DNA of 18,912 nt, taken from positions 1-18,912 of the forward strand of contig CAZMVU010000084.1 in NCBI GenBank assembly GCA_964569295.1, read 5' to 3'. A model generated the notes under the pieces. The model was not told the DNA's origin. It made no database searches and was given only the letters and a program-made list of their open reading frames with translations. The stretch is from CAZMVU01 sp964569295. Its GTDB lineage: Bacteria; Hydrogenedentota; Hydrogenedentia; Hydrogenedentales; JAGMZX01. Of the stretch, positions 8,019-16,300 are shown one piece after another (within the stretch, counting starts at the first letter, position 1; every line of letters starts with the position of its first letter). Both the position numbers and the translations under genes were made by a program.

Positions 8019-9077
8019 TTACGCCCGGTACAGGCTGTGCCCGATGCCCATGGCCTCGCGGCACGCTTCCACGGTATCGAGCGCAATGGGGGTCACCTTC
8101 TTCGCGTTGGTGCGCAGAAACGCTTCGACCATGGCGTCGGTGTTGTCCGGCGCATGGAACCGTTCGATGATTGGCTCGTTGAAAGCCCATACGTACTTGG
8201 CGAGTTCTTGTTTTAACTTGCCGTAGAATTTTTCCTTGTTGCGGTACTTTTCGAGGAAATCCAGGTACACATCCGCCGGTGCAAGCAAATGCAACAGCCG
8301 GTACAACACCCCCACGCCCGCCGGCATTTTCGGGACCACCACATCCGGGTCGGTGCTGCCGGTGTCGAGCGGGAGCGGGTCGGTCGATGTTTCCACCCCC
8401 TTGATCTTTTTCAGCACCGTCTTCTCGTCATCAAGCAGGTCAAGCGTGTTGCTTTCGCTCTTACCCATCTTCGCCGCGCCGTCGAGTCCCGGCAGGCGCA
8501 GGGCCTCGCGCCCCACCGGCTGGGGCACATGCAGCGTGTCCCCGAACCGGCTGTTGAACCGCTGGGCAATGTCGCACGCCATTTCCACATGCTGGCGCTG
8601 GTCATCGCCGACCGGCACCTTGTCCGCCTTAACGATGAGAATATCGGCAGCCATGAGCACCGGATAGCCGAGCAAACCATACGAGAGCGGGTTGCCCTCG
8701 CTCTTCGGCTTCTCCTCGAGATGCGTCATTTTGTCCTTATAGGTTGTCCCGCGCTCGAGAAACCCGATGTTCGTGATCATGCCGAGCAGCAACGTGAGTT
8801 CGGCGGTACACGGCAGGTCGCTCTGGCGGTAGATAACCGACCGCGCCGGATCGAGTCCACACGCGACATACGTGCGCAGCATCGTGAGCGTCTCGCGGTA
8901 GATGTCGCGCCGCCCCTGAATCGTGGTGAGCGCATGGTAGTCGGCGATGAAGTAGTAGCAGCGCTTATCCGCATCCTGAAGCTGGATGAAATTGCGGATG
9001 GCACCGAAATAGTTGCCGTAATGCAGGCGGCCCGTAGGCCGAATGCCGGACAGTATGACTTCTTCCCTGGCGGACAT
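8019..9077 (-). CDS. trpS: Tryptophanyl-tRNA synthetase
   Basis: This cytosolic class I synthetase charges tRNA-Trp. The 352-residue length fits bacterial TrpS. The HIGH-type motif is PTGRLHYGN at 14-22, and the KMSKS loop is KMGKS at 203-207. Family blocks include YFIADYHALTT, GFLERGTTYKDK, GYPVLMAADIL and VGDDQRQHVE. GAGG lies about 10 bases before ATG 9077. The stop is 4 bases before the lipoprotein gene of the metal-chelate/B12 importer, so this housekeeping gene is probably cotranscribed with it. A 163-base gap separates it from oppC; I looked there for a T-box (its conserved AGGGTGG-type element) and did not find one. Confidence 0.97.
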   Translation of the reverse strand: MSAREEVILSGIRPTGRLHYGNYFGAIRNFIQLQDADKRCYYFIADYHALTTIQGRRDIYRETLTMLRTYVACGLDPARSVIYRQSDLPCTAELTLLLGMITNIGFLERGTTYKDKMTHLEEKPKSEGNPLSYGLLGYPVLMAADILIVKADKVPVGDDQRQHVEMACDIAQRFNSRFGDTLHVPQPVGREALRLPGLDGAAKMGKSESNTLDLLDDEKTVLKKIKGVETSTDPLPLDTGSTDPDVVVPKMPAGVGVLYRLLHLLAPADVYLDFLEKYRNKEKFYGKLKQELAKYVWAFNEPIIERFHAPDNTDAMVEAFLRTNAKKVTPIALDTVEACREAMGIGHSLYRA

Positions 9078-9240
9078 AGGCGAAAATCCTCAATGCAACG
9101 TTGGGGGTACTCCATGCCTGAATGGCAAGCCCGGAGCATACCGGAAAACGCGGCGGCATATCCAGAAGCGGCGCGGGGGCAGGTGCGTGGCGGGCCTTCA
9201 GGCGGCACAGGAGGAGGCGCGGCTGAATACATTCACCTTG

Positions 9241-10137
9241 TCAATCGCCGGCGCTGCGGGGATCGAGTGCGTCGCGCAGCCCGTCGCCCAGGAAGTTGAG
9301 CGCGAAGAGCGTCACCCCCAACGCAATGCTCGGGAAGATGAGCATCCACCAGAAAGGCTGCATGGTCTCGACGCCCTCCTTGATCAGCAGCCCCCAGGAG
9401 CTCATGGGCGGTTGTACACCGAGCCCGAGGAAGCTCAGGAAGGACTCGATAATCATTACGTTCGGGATGGTCAGCGTGGTGTAGACGATGACGGGCCCGA
9501 GGGTGTTCGGGATGATGTGCCGCACGAGGATTGTCCTGCGCGGCAGGCCCATCACCATCGCTGCCTCGATGAACTCTTTATTGCGCAGCGACATGACCTG
9601 CCCGCGCACGATGCGCGCCATGGTCAGCCATTCGACAAACCCGATGGCGAGGAACAGCAGCAGGAAATTGCGCCCGAAGTACACCATGAGGATGATTACA
9701 GTGATGGTGAATGGCAGGGCGTAGAGCACATCGACAATCCGCATCATGAGGCCGTCGACGCGGCCTCCCGCATAGCCCGCGATGGCCCCGTACAATACGC
9801 CGATAATCAGTGCCACGGCCGTCGCCACAATGCCCACCAGCAGCGATACCCGGCCGCCGTGCAGTACACGGGTGAGCAGATCACGCCCCAGCAGATCCGT
9901 GCCAAAGGGGTGCGCTACCGATGGCCCGGCGGCGCCGATATTCCGGTCCTGCTCGGCATAGCCATAGGGCACGATCCACGGTCCGAATACGCTCAGCAAC
10001 ACCACGAGTGCCAGCAGCCCACCGCCCAGGAGAGCGAGCCGGTTTTTCTTCAGCCGGTGCCAGGCGTCGGCCCAGAGCGAGGTGCCCGGGTCGATTTCTG
10101 CACCCATGACGGCTTCTATCTCGTTGTTGCGCAGCAT
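9241..10137 (-). CDS. oppC: Peptide/nickel-type ABC transporter permease, OppC/DppC family
   Basis: This inner-membrane permease has 298 residues. It has an OppC-type N-terminal segment (one membrane helix, then a periplasmic stretch with AHPFGTDLLGRDLLTRVLHGG near 76-96), followed by five more helices. The cytoplasmic EAA loop that docks the ATPase reads EAAMVMGLPRRTILVRHIIPN. The C-terminus carries the usual GDGLRDALDPR ending. ATG 10137 was chosen; an in-frame ATG ten codons later is possible. It follows oppB with a 146-base gap that holds a strong hairpin, so its expression may be set differently from oppB. No OppD/OppF ATPase is encoded in the window. Confidence 0.92.
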   Translation of the reverse strand: MLRNNEIEAVMGAEIDPGTSLWADAWHRLKKNRLALLGGGLLALVVLLSVFGPWIVPYGYAEQDRNIGAAGPSVAHPFGTDLLGRDLLTRVLHGGRVSLLVGIVATAVALIIGVLYGAIAGYAGGRVDGLMMRIVDVLYALPFTITVIILMVYFGRNFLLLFLAIGFVEWLTMARIVRGQVMSLRNKEFIEAAMVMGLPRRTILVRHIIPNTLGPVIVYTTLTIPNVMIIESFLSFLGLGVQPPMSSWGLLIKEGVETMQPFWWMLIFPSIALGVTLFALNFLGDGLRDALDPRSAGD

Positions 10138-10211
10138 ATCAGCAACCTGCGGTTATGGCTGTTCCGTATGTTATGGCCGGTCTTGACCGAGCCGTTCTTC
10201 GAAGGTTTTTG

Positions 10212-10235
10212 GTGGCCCGGTCAACGACCGGCCAC
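10212..10235. other. Strong stem-loop in the oppB-oppC gap
   Basis: The sequence reads GTGGC, a bulged C, CGGTC, loop AAC, GACCG, GCCAC: a 10-base-pair stem with one bulge. A related half-site, GGCCGGTC, lies at about 10170-10180. On the - strand, the direction of opp transcription, the stem is followed by A residues rather than T, so it does not look like an intrinsic terminator. It could be an mRNA-processing or stability stem, or a small palindromic repeat. Confidence 0.45.
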
Positions 10236-10283
10236 AACCGTATAGGAGATCGGCCACAACGTCTTTCTCTTTACTCTTTCTCG

Positions 10284-11201
10284 TCATCGCTCCCGAATCC
10301 GCGGATCGAGCCAGGCATGCACGATGTCGGCGGCGAGGTTCAGCAGCAGCACAAACACGGCATACACCAGCACCGCGCCCATGATAAGCGTGTAATCGCG
10401 GTTAAAGGCCGCATTCACGAAATCCCGTCCGAGGCCGGGAATCCAGAAGATGGTCTCGACCACGAAGCTTCCGGTGAGCAGCTTCGCCGTCGTGGGCCCA
10501 AGAAAGGCCACCACCGGCTGCACGCCGCCGCGCAGGCCATGGCGCAGGACCACGGTGTGCTCCGGCAAACCTTTTGCCCGTGCCGTGCGGATGTAGTCCT
10601 GGCTCATAACCTCGAGCATGCCGCCGCGGGTGAGCCGGGCGACATAAGCGGCGTAGACCGCGCCCAATGTGAGCGCGGGCAGCACCTTGTCCAGCGGTTC
10701 CTCCCAACCCATGACGGGGAACCACTGCAAATGTTCGGCGAACACCAGCAACAACAGCGGTCCGAGTACGAAGCTCGGCAGGCAGATGCCCACCATGGCC
10801 AGGGTCATGGGGCCATAGTCAAGCATCGAGTTCGGTTTCAGGGCGGCCAGCAGCCCCGCCCCCATACCGATACACAGCGCCACGAGCAGTCCGTAGGCGC
10901 CGAGTTCAAGGGAGACCGGCAGCCGCAACAGAATGAGTTCGGTGACGGTGTAGCCCGGCTTCGAAAACGAAATACCGAGATTGCCCTGGAACAATCCGCC
11001 CACGTAGTCCACGTACTGCCGCCACAGGGGGGCGTCGATATTGTAATGCGCTTCGAGCTGTTCGAGCACCTCCGGCGGCACATTGCGCTCCTGGTCGAAC
11101 GGTCCGCCCGGCGCCATGCGAATGAGAAAGAACGTGACCGTCACGATCGCGGCGATCGTGGGCAGGAAGGTGAGTATGCGCCAGGCCATGTAGCGGATCA
11201 T
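10284..11201 (-). CDS. oppB: Peptide/nickel-type ABC transporter permease, OppB/DppB family
   Basis: From ATG 11201 the permease has 305 residues with about six membrane helices. Family features are the N-terminal RILTFLPTI helix, a FFLIRMAPGGPF segment, the LGISFSKPG stretch, the EAA-type loop around YIRTARAKGLPEHTVVLRHGLRGG, and a C-terminal YAVFVLLLNLAADIVHAWLDPR. I chose ATG 11201 because it forms an ATGA overlap with the oppA stop and has a textbook CGGAGG (complement of 11209-11214) 7 bases upstream. An in-frame start at 11225 adds eight residues inside oppA. The pair with oppC forms the membrane pore of a peptide-class importer fed by OppA. Confidence 0.93.
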   Translation of the reverse strand: MIRYMAWRILTFLPTIAAIVTVTFFLIRMAPGGPFDQERNVPPEVLEQLEAHYNIDAPLWRQYVDYVGGLFQGNLGISFSKPGYTVTELILLRLPVSLELGAYGLLVALCIGMGAGLLAALKPNSMLDYGPMTLAMVGICLPSFVLGPLLLLVFAEHLQWFPVMGWEEPLDKVLPALTLGAVYAAYVARLTRGGMLEVMSQDYIRTARAKGLPEHTVVLRHGLRGGVQPVVAFLGPTTAKLLTGSFVVETIFWIPGLGRDFVNAAFNRDYTLIMGAVLVYAVFVLLLNLAADIVHAWLDPRIRER

Positions 11202-13015
11202 GGCGCGGCCTCCGGAAGAGAACATCCCCCGCTCGATTCCTCGCTGCCCCCTTCAAAGGGGGACCTGAGAGAAGGGGATCGAAGCCTTGTTTTCGACTTC
11301 TTTGGTCCCTCTTTGAAAACAGGGCGGACAAAAGCCGCGTGGCCCGGAAAAGCGGGGACAGAGCCAGATCGGGGGCTCGCGAGGACAGTCCCCGTGTTTT
11401 CCAGCCACAACGCGTTCCAGCGGATGTAGCCGAGCGGGTTCGGCTCGAGGCCGCGCACGAAAGGCTTCTTGAGGTATTTCCGGGCGTAGAAGTAGATGGG
11501 CACGATAGGCGCCTCTTTCAGCAGGATTTCCTCCGCTTCCTGCAGAATTTCGAAGCGGCGTTGCGGGTCGGCCTCGGCATAGGCGCGGTTGATGAGTGCG
11601 TCGTACTTCGGGTTGCTGTAGCCGGTCCGGTTGTTCCCCGACCCGGACAGGAAACACTCGAGGAAATTGATCGGGTCCGGCACATCGGCGATCCATCCCG
11701 AGCGCGCCACCATGTACTCCAGGTTGTTCATGGTGGAAAGGTACACCTTCCAGTCTTGGTTCATGAGGCGCACGTCGGCGCCGAGCTGCTGCTTCCACAG
11801 CGCCTGCACGGCCTCGGCCACCAGTTTGTGGGCCTCGCTGTTGTTGTACAGGATTTCGACCGGGGGCAGGCCGGCGCCGTTCGGGTACCCCGCTTCGGCC
11901 AGCAAGGCGCGTGCCGTCCCGGGATCGTAGGGGATTTTGTATTCACAGGTATAGCCGCCGGTATCGGGCGGGGTATAAAAGTGGGCGGGCGTTTCGCCGC
12001 CTTGCAACACCTTGTTGGCAATCTCCCGTTGATCGAGGGCCATGGCGAAGGCCCGTCTCACGCGCACATCGTCGAAGGGCGCGGCCGTCACATTGAGCCG
12101 GTAGTAGTAGGTGCCGAGGTACGGGTGCAGCACGATCTCGTCCGGCCGTTCATCCCGGTAGATGCCCACCTTGTGCAGCGGCACATCGCCCGTGATGTGC
12201 AATTCCCCGCTGCGGAACGCCCGCTCCTCCGTCCACAGATTATCGATGGGATAAAACCAGATGCCGTCCAGCCGGATGTTGTCCGCGTCCCAGTAGTGCT
12301 CGTTTTTCTCGACCCGGATAATTGTGTCGGGGGTCCACTCGGTGAGGCGGAAGGGGCCGTTGCCCACGAGGTTGCCCGCGCGCGTCCACTTGGTGCCCCG
12401 TTCATTCATGGCGCCGAACGTCTCGATTGTCGGCTGGTGTATGGGGAAGTAGGTCTGGTGAATCTGCATGCGCAGGAAGTAAGGCGTCGGGTTTTCGAGC
12501 GTAACTTGGAGGGTGCGGTCATCCAGCACGTTCACGCCCACTTCGCCGAAGTCCGAAAGCTCGCCGTTGTTGAATGCCTGCGCCCCTTCGATGCAGTGCA
12601 GCAGGTAGGCGTAGTCCGCGCCGAGCGCAGGCGAGAGAATGCGCCGCCAGGCATAGGCGAAGTCATGCGCAGTGACCGGATCCCCGTTCGACCAGCGGGC
12701 GTCATCGCGCAGGTGAAAGGTGTAGGTGCGGGCATCTGCCGAGAGCTCCCACGATTGTGCAACGCCCGGAATGGGCTCGAGTGTGGCGGGATCGAGGCTT
12801 ACCAGCCCCTCGAACAACGCCCCCAGTGTGCGGTGCTCCGTTACCCCGCTAACCGTATGCGGGTCGAGTCCCTGCACCTCGGCGCCGTTGCCCACGCGCA
12901 GAATAGCACCCTCCGCGGTTACCGGGCTGCCGCAGCCGGCCAAGCCGCCACACGCCGCCAGCAGGACACACGCCATCACCGCAAAGAAAGCAGGAGAATC
13001 TGACGGCTGTTTCAT
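11198..13015 (-). CDS. oppA: Peptide-binding lipoprotein of ABC importer, OppA family, with atypical C-terminal tail
   Basis: The product is 605 residues from ATG 13015 (607 from a TTG at 13021; the start is uncertain because no well-spaced Shine-Dalgarno is evident). It begins with a lipoprotein signal; Cys22 (LAAC) or Cys28 (LAGC) could be the lipidated residue. The mature protein is an SBP family 5 oligopeptide-binding protein: GLDPHTVSG, a LFEGLVSLDP stretch, WSNGDPVTAHDFAYAWRR near 110-127, NGPFRLTEW, VRRAFAMALDQ and GWIADVPDPINFLECF. Homology expected for the family ends at about residue 539, WNALWLEN. The remaining ~65 residues are low-complexity, rich in Ser, Pro, Arg and Gly, and coincide with the palindromic element at 11222-11403. 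The stop overlaps oppB as ATGA. The protein should be anchored outside the cytoplasmic membrane and deliver peptides to OppB/OppC. Confidence 0.9.
   Translation of the reverse strand: MKQPSDSPAFFAVMACVLLAACGGLAGCGSPVTAEGAILRVGNGAEVQGLDPHTVSGVTEHRTLGALFEGLVSLDPATLEPIPGVAQSWELSADARTYTFHLRDDARWSNGDPVTAHDFAYAWRRILSPALGADYAYLLHCIEGAQAFNNGELSDFGEVGVNVLDDRTLQVTLENPTPYFLRMQIHQTYFPIHQPTIETFGAMNERGTKWTRAGNLVGNGPFRLTEWTPDTIIRVEKNEHYWDADNIRLDGIWFYPIDNLWTEERAFRSGELHITGDVPLHKVGIYRDERPDEIVLHPYLGTYYYRLNVTAAPFDDVRVRRAFAMALDQREIANKVLQGGETPAHFYTPPDTGGYTCEYKIPYDPGTARALLAEAGYPNGAGLPPVEILYNNSEAHKLVAEAVQALWKQQLGADVRLMNQDWKVYLSTMNNLEYMVARSGWIADVPDPINFLECFLSGSGNNRTGYSNPKYDALINRAYAEADPQRRFEILQEAEEILLKEAPIVPIYFYARKYLKKPFVRGLEPNPLGYIRWNALWLENTGTVLASPRSGSVPAFPGHAAFVRPVFKEGPKKSKTRLRSPSLRSPFEGGSEESSGGCSLPEAAP
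11222..11403. repeat. Palindromic repeat-like element inside the 3' end of oppA
   Basis: This block contains two clear dyads. The first is CCCCCTT (11247-11253) with AAGGGGG (11256-11262). The second is a long imperfect one: GGAAAA (11346-11351) plus GGGGAC (11354-11359) pair with GTCCCC (11388-11393) plus TTTTCC (11397-11402), with an inner GAGCC/GGCTC stem (11361-11365 and 11374-11378). Such GGGGAC...GTCCCC modules resemble REP/MITE-like dispersed elements. Only one copy is present in this window, so repetitiveness is inferred. The element is translated as the C-terminal tail of OppA. Confidence 0.55.
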
Positions 13016-13078
13016 CCTCAAGACTTTGTTCGTCCGCCTCGCTCACTGGCGCGGGTGCTGGGGGTTCGTTGACGAATG

Positions 13079-13084
13079 ATTATA
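13079..13084 (-). promoter_or_regulatory. Possible -10 box for oppA
   Basis: The reverse strand reads a perfect TATAAT here, about 64 bases before the oppA start. No good -35 was found at the normal distance (the best is TTCGCG at an 18-base spacer), so this is only a candidate. Confidence 0.35.
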
Positions 13085-13300
13085 CGGAATTGCGGCGGTC
13101 TGCGCGAAACGAAGGCAATGGCGCTACGAATATACAGAAACACACATCCCCATCCCATCCCTCTTTCCTGGCGATTACAACCGTTCTGCACTGGGCCGTG
13201 CGCTGGCGCCCACACGCCAGCAGCCCGCTTCTTGCGAATTTGGCGATCCTGCCCCAATCTCGGCGGGGGGCCTCTGTGGTTCCTCTTCCTCCTTCCCGCG
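13085..13300. other. Divergent intergenic region between oppA and the polymerase gene
   Basis: The 347 bases between the two divergent starts hold no supportable gene. Besides the promoter elements listed separately, there is a small stem-loop CTGGCG (13203-13208)/CGCCAG (13215-13220) of unknown role, and a pyrimidine-rich stretch at 13281-13298. Confidence 0.4.
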
Positions 13301-13329
13301 TTGACCGCTTGATCGTTTCGCCGTATACT
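13301..13329 (+). promoter_or_regulatory. Sigma70-type promoter of the DnaE-type polymerase gene
   Basis: TTGACC at 13301-13306 and TATACT at 13324-13329 are separated by exactly 17 bases. Each box is one base off the consensus. Transcription would start near 13336, giving a ~27-base leader that contains the ribosome binding site GAGGCGG at 13352-13358, 4 bases before the ATG. Confidence 0.75.
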
Positions 13330-13345
13330 GAATATGTTATCAGTT
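13326..13345. promoter_or_regulatory. LexA-like operator overlapping the -10 and start site
   Basis: ACTGA (13327-13331) and TCAGT (13340-13344) form a perfect 5-base dyad separated by 8 A+T-rich bases. This is the geometry of the enterobacterial LexA box (CTGT-N8-ACAG), here CTGA-N8-TCAG; I count 14 of 20 positions matching the extended consensus. Its position over the -10 and start site is where a repressor would block RNA polymerase. Assignment to LexA is inference, because LexA sites differ between phyla. Confidence 0.45.
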
Positions 13346-13362
13346 TTCCGTGAGGCGGTGCC

Positions 13363-16300
13363 ATGGTTCATCTGGAAGTACATAGCCACTACTCGCTCCT
13401 CGAGGGTACGGCCTCCGTGCGCCAACTCGTGGCGCGGGCGGTGGAGCATGGCATGGGCGCGTTGGCGCTGGTGGATACGGATGGCATGCACGGCGCAGTA
13501 CCGTTCTACCAGGCGGCGCGGGCGGCAGGGGTGCACCCGTTGATCGGTGTACGCCTGGGCGATGCGGTGCTCCTGGCGCGGGACCGGGCGGGCTATGGGC
13601 GGCTGTGCGGCATCATCACGGCGGTGCGTCTGGGCAAGGTAAGCGTGGACGCCCTCGGCCAGTGGCCCTTCGATTTCGATGCGGGGGGCCTCTTCCTCAT
13701 GAGCGGGAACCGGCGGTTGATCGAGCAATGGGTGGGCAGTGGGTTTCAGCCGCTGGTCATGCTGACCCACTACGGCGGCGGACGCTCCCACTACCACGTG
13801 TCGCGGCTCTACGACTACGCGAAGGCGCGCGGACTGCGCCCGGTGGCGGTGCGTCCGGCGCACTTCCTCGACCCGGCGCATTACCGCACGCACCGGGTGC
13901 TTGCGGCCATTCGCCACAACACCACGGTCGACTGTCTCCGGCGGGACGAGGTGGCCCCGGCGGAGCACCATTTCCTTCCCCCACGGCAAATGGAGCGGCT
14001 CTACGGCGACTGGCCCGGCGCGCTCATGAACACGGAATGGGTGGCGGAGCAGTGCGGCGTGCAACTCGAACTGGGCACGCCGCTCTTCCCGCAGATGCAT
14101 CTGCCGCGGGGGGAGTCGGCCTTCTCCGTTCTTTGGAAGAAGACCTTCGCTGGCGCGGAAACCCGCTACCACACGTTGACTCCGGCAATCATGGACCGGC
14201 TTCACTATGAGTTGGGCATCATCGAGCAACTGGGCTTCGCGCCCTACTTCCTCATCGTCGAGGACATTGTGCGCTTCGCCCGGGAACGGGACATTCCGGT
14301 GTCGGGGCGGGGATCGGCAGCGAACAGCGTGGTGGCCTACGCCCTTGGCATCACGCGGGTGGACCCGTTCGAATACGGCCTCTATTTCGAGCGGTTTCTC
14401 AACCTCGAGCGCACGGACTGCCCTGACATCGACATCGATTTCTGCTGGCGGCGGCGCGACGAGGTGGTCGAATACGTCTATGAGCGCTACGGCCGCGACC
14501 GGGTCGCCATGATCTGCACCTTCCACACCTTTCGCGCGCGGGCGGCCCTGCGCGAGGTAGCGAAGGCCCACGGCCTCACGGACAAGGAAGTGGGCGCGGT
14601 GATCCGGCACGTGCCGCACTATGGCGCGGGCGATCTGCGGCGTTTGGCGGCGCACATCCCCGAGTGCCGCGGTCTGCCGCTCGATGAAGAACCGTGGGCG
14701 GGCATCCTCGATGTGGCCGAGCGGATCGACGGCCAGCCTCGGCACGTGGCGCTGCACCCCTGCGGCCTTGTCATCGCGCCGGAGCGGCTCACGAACTTCG
14801 TGCCGTTGCAGCGCGCGGCGAAGGGGTTCGTGGTGACGCAATACGACATGGGGCCCATCGAAGCTCTCGGGCTGATCAAGATGGACCTGCTCGGCCACCG
14901 CTCGCTCACGGTCATCAGCGACACCCTGGCGAGCATCGAGACCAACCGCGGCCAGACCGTCGACATCGAGGCCGTGCAAGACGGCGACCCGCTCACCGCC
15001 GAACTCCTGTGCGCGGGCCAGACCATCGGCTGCTTCCAGATCGAGTCGCCGGCCATGCGCGGGCTCTTGCCCAAGCTGCGCACCGCCGATATCGACATGG
15101 TGATCAAAGCGTTGTCGCTCATCCGGCCGGGCCCCTCGGGCAGCGGCATGAAAGAGCGGTTCATCGCGCGGTGCCGAGGCGAAGAGCCGGCGGACTACAT
15201 CCACCCGGCGCTGGCGGAGGTGCTCGGCGACACCTACGGCGTCATGCTCTATCAGGAGGACATCCTCAAAGTCGCCGCCGCCGTTGCGGGCATGTCGCTG
15301 GCCGAGGCGGACGGGCTCCGACGCGCCATGAGCAAGAAGCGCGGCCCGGGCGAAATGGCGCGCCACATGCAGACCTTCGTCGAGAAAGCCGTCGCCGCCG
15401 GTGCGAGCGAGGCGGTAGCGCAGGAAATCTGGGAGCGCATCGCCAACTTCGCGGCCTACTCGTATTGCAAGGCCCACGCGGCAACTTACGGCGAGATCGC
15501 GTATCAGTGTACCTACCTCAAGGCCCACTATGCGCCCGAGTTCCTCGCCGCGGTGCTCACGAACCGCGGTGGGTTCTACGCGCCCCACGTTTACCTCGAA
15601 GAGGCGAAGCGCCTCGGGGTCGAGGTGCGCCCGCCGTGCGTGAACCGCAGCCGCTACGAATACACGCCGGAAGACGACGCGATGCGCGTAGGTTTCGTCG
15701 AGGTGCGCAACCTCAACGAGAAAAGCGTCGACGCTATCCTCGATGCGCGCGCGAAAGACGGCCCCTTCCGCAGCCTCACGGACCTGCTCGAGCGCACGGG
15801 CATTCCCTTCGCCGATGCCGAGGCGCTCTTCCAGGCGGGCGCGCTCGACGGTCTCACCGATGCTGGGCCGCGTCCCATGCAGATGTGGGCGTTGCGCACG
15901 TGGGCAGGTGGGAAGCGTGCGGCGCAGGTGGCGGAGCCACTGGTCGAGTACGGCGTGCAGCAGCACATTCCCCTGTTTCCCGACTATTGCTGGCGGCGTT
16001 ACCTCGATCAGCAGTGGACCGCCCTCGGTCTTCTGGCGAATCCGCGGGCGCACCCGTTGCAGTATTACCAGGCCCTGCTCCAGGAGCGGCAGCTCGTGCT
16101 CAGCAGCGACCTCACCCGCTTCCATGGGCAGGTTGTGCGTACGGCGGGCTGGCTTATCGCGCAACGGCGGGTGGCGTTGAAAGACGGCCGCGGTATCATG
16201 AAATTCATGACCCTCGAAGATCCGGGCGGCACCTATGAAGTCGTCGTGTTCCCCGAGACCTACCAGACCTACGGCCACCTGCTCACCAGCCTGGGCCCGT

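Noticed and set aside
9078..9240. T-box or cobalamin riboswitch upstream of trpS and the importer
   Set aside because: No T-box AGGGTGG-type element and no B12-box-like sequence was found on the transcribed strand.
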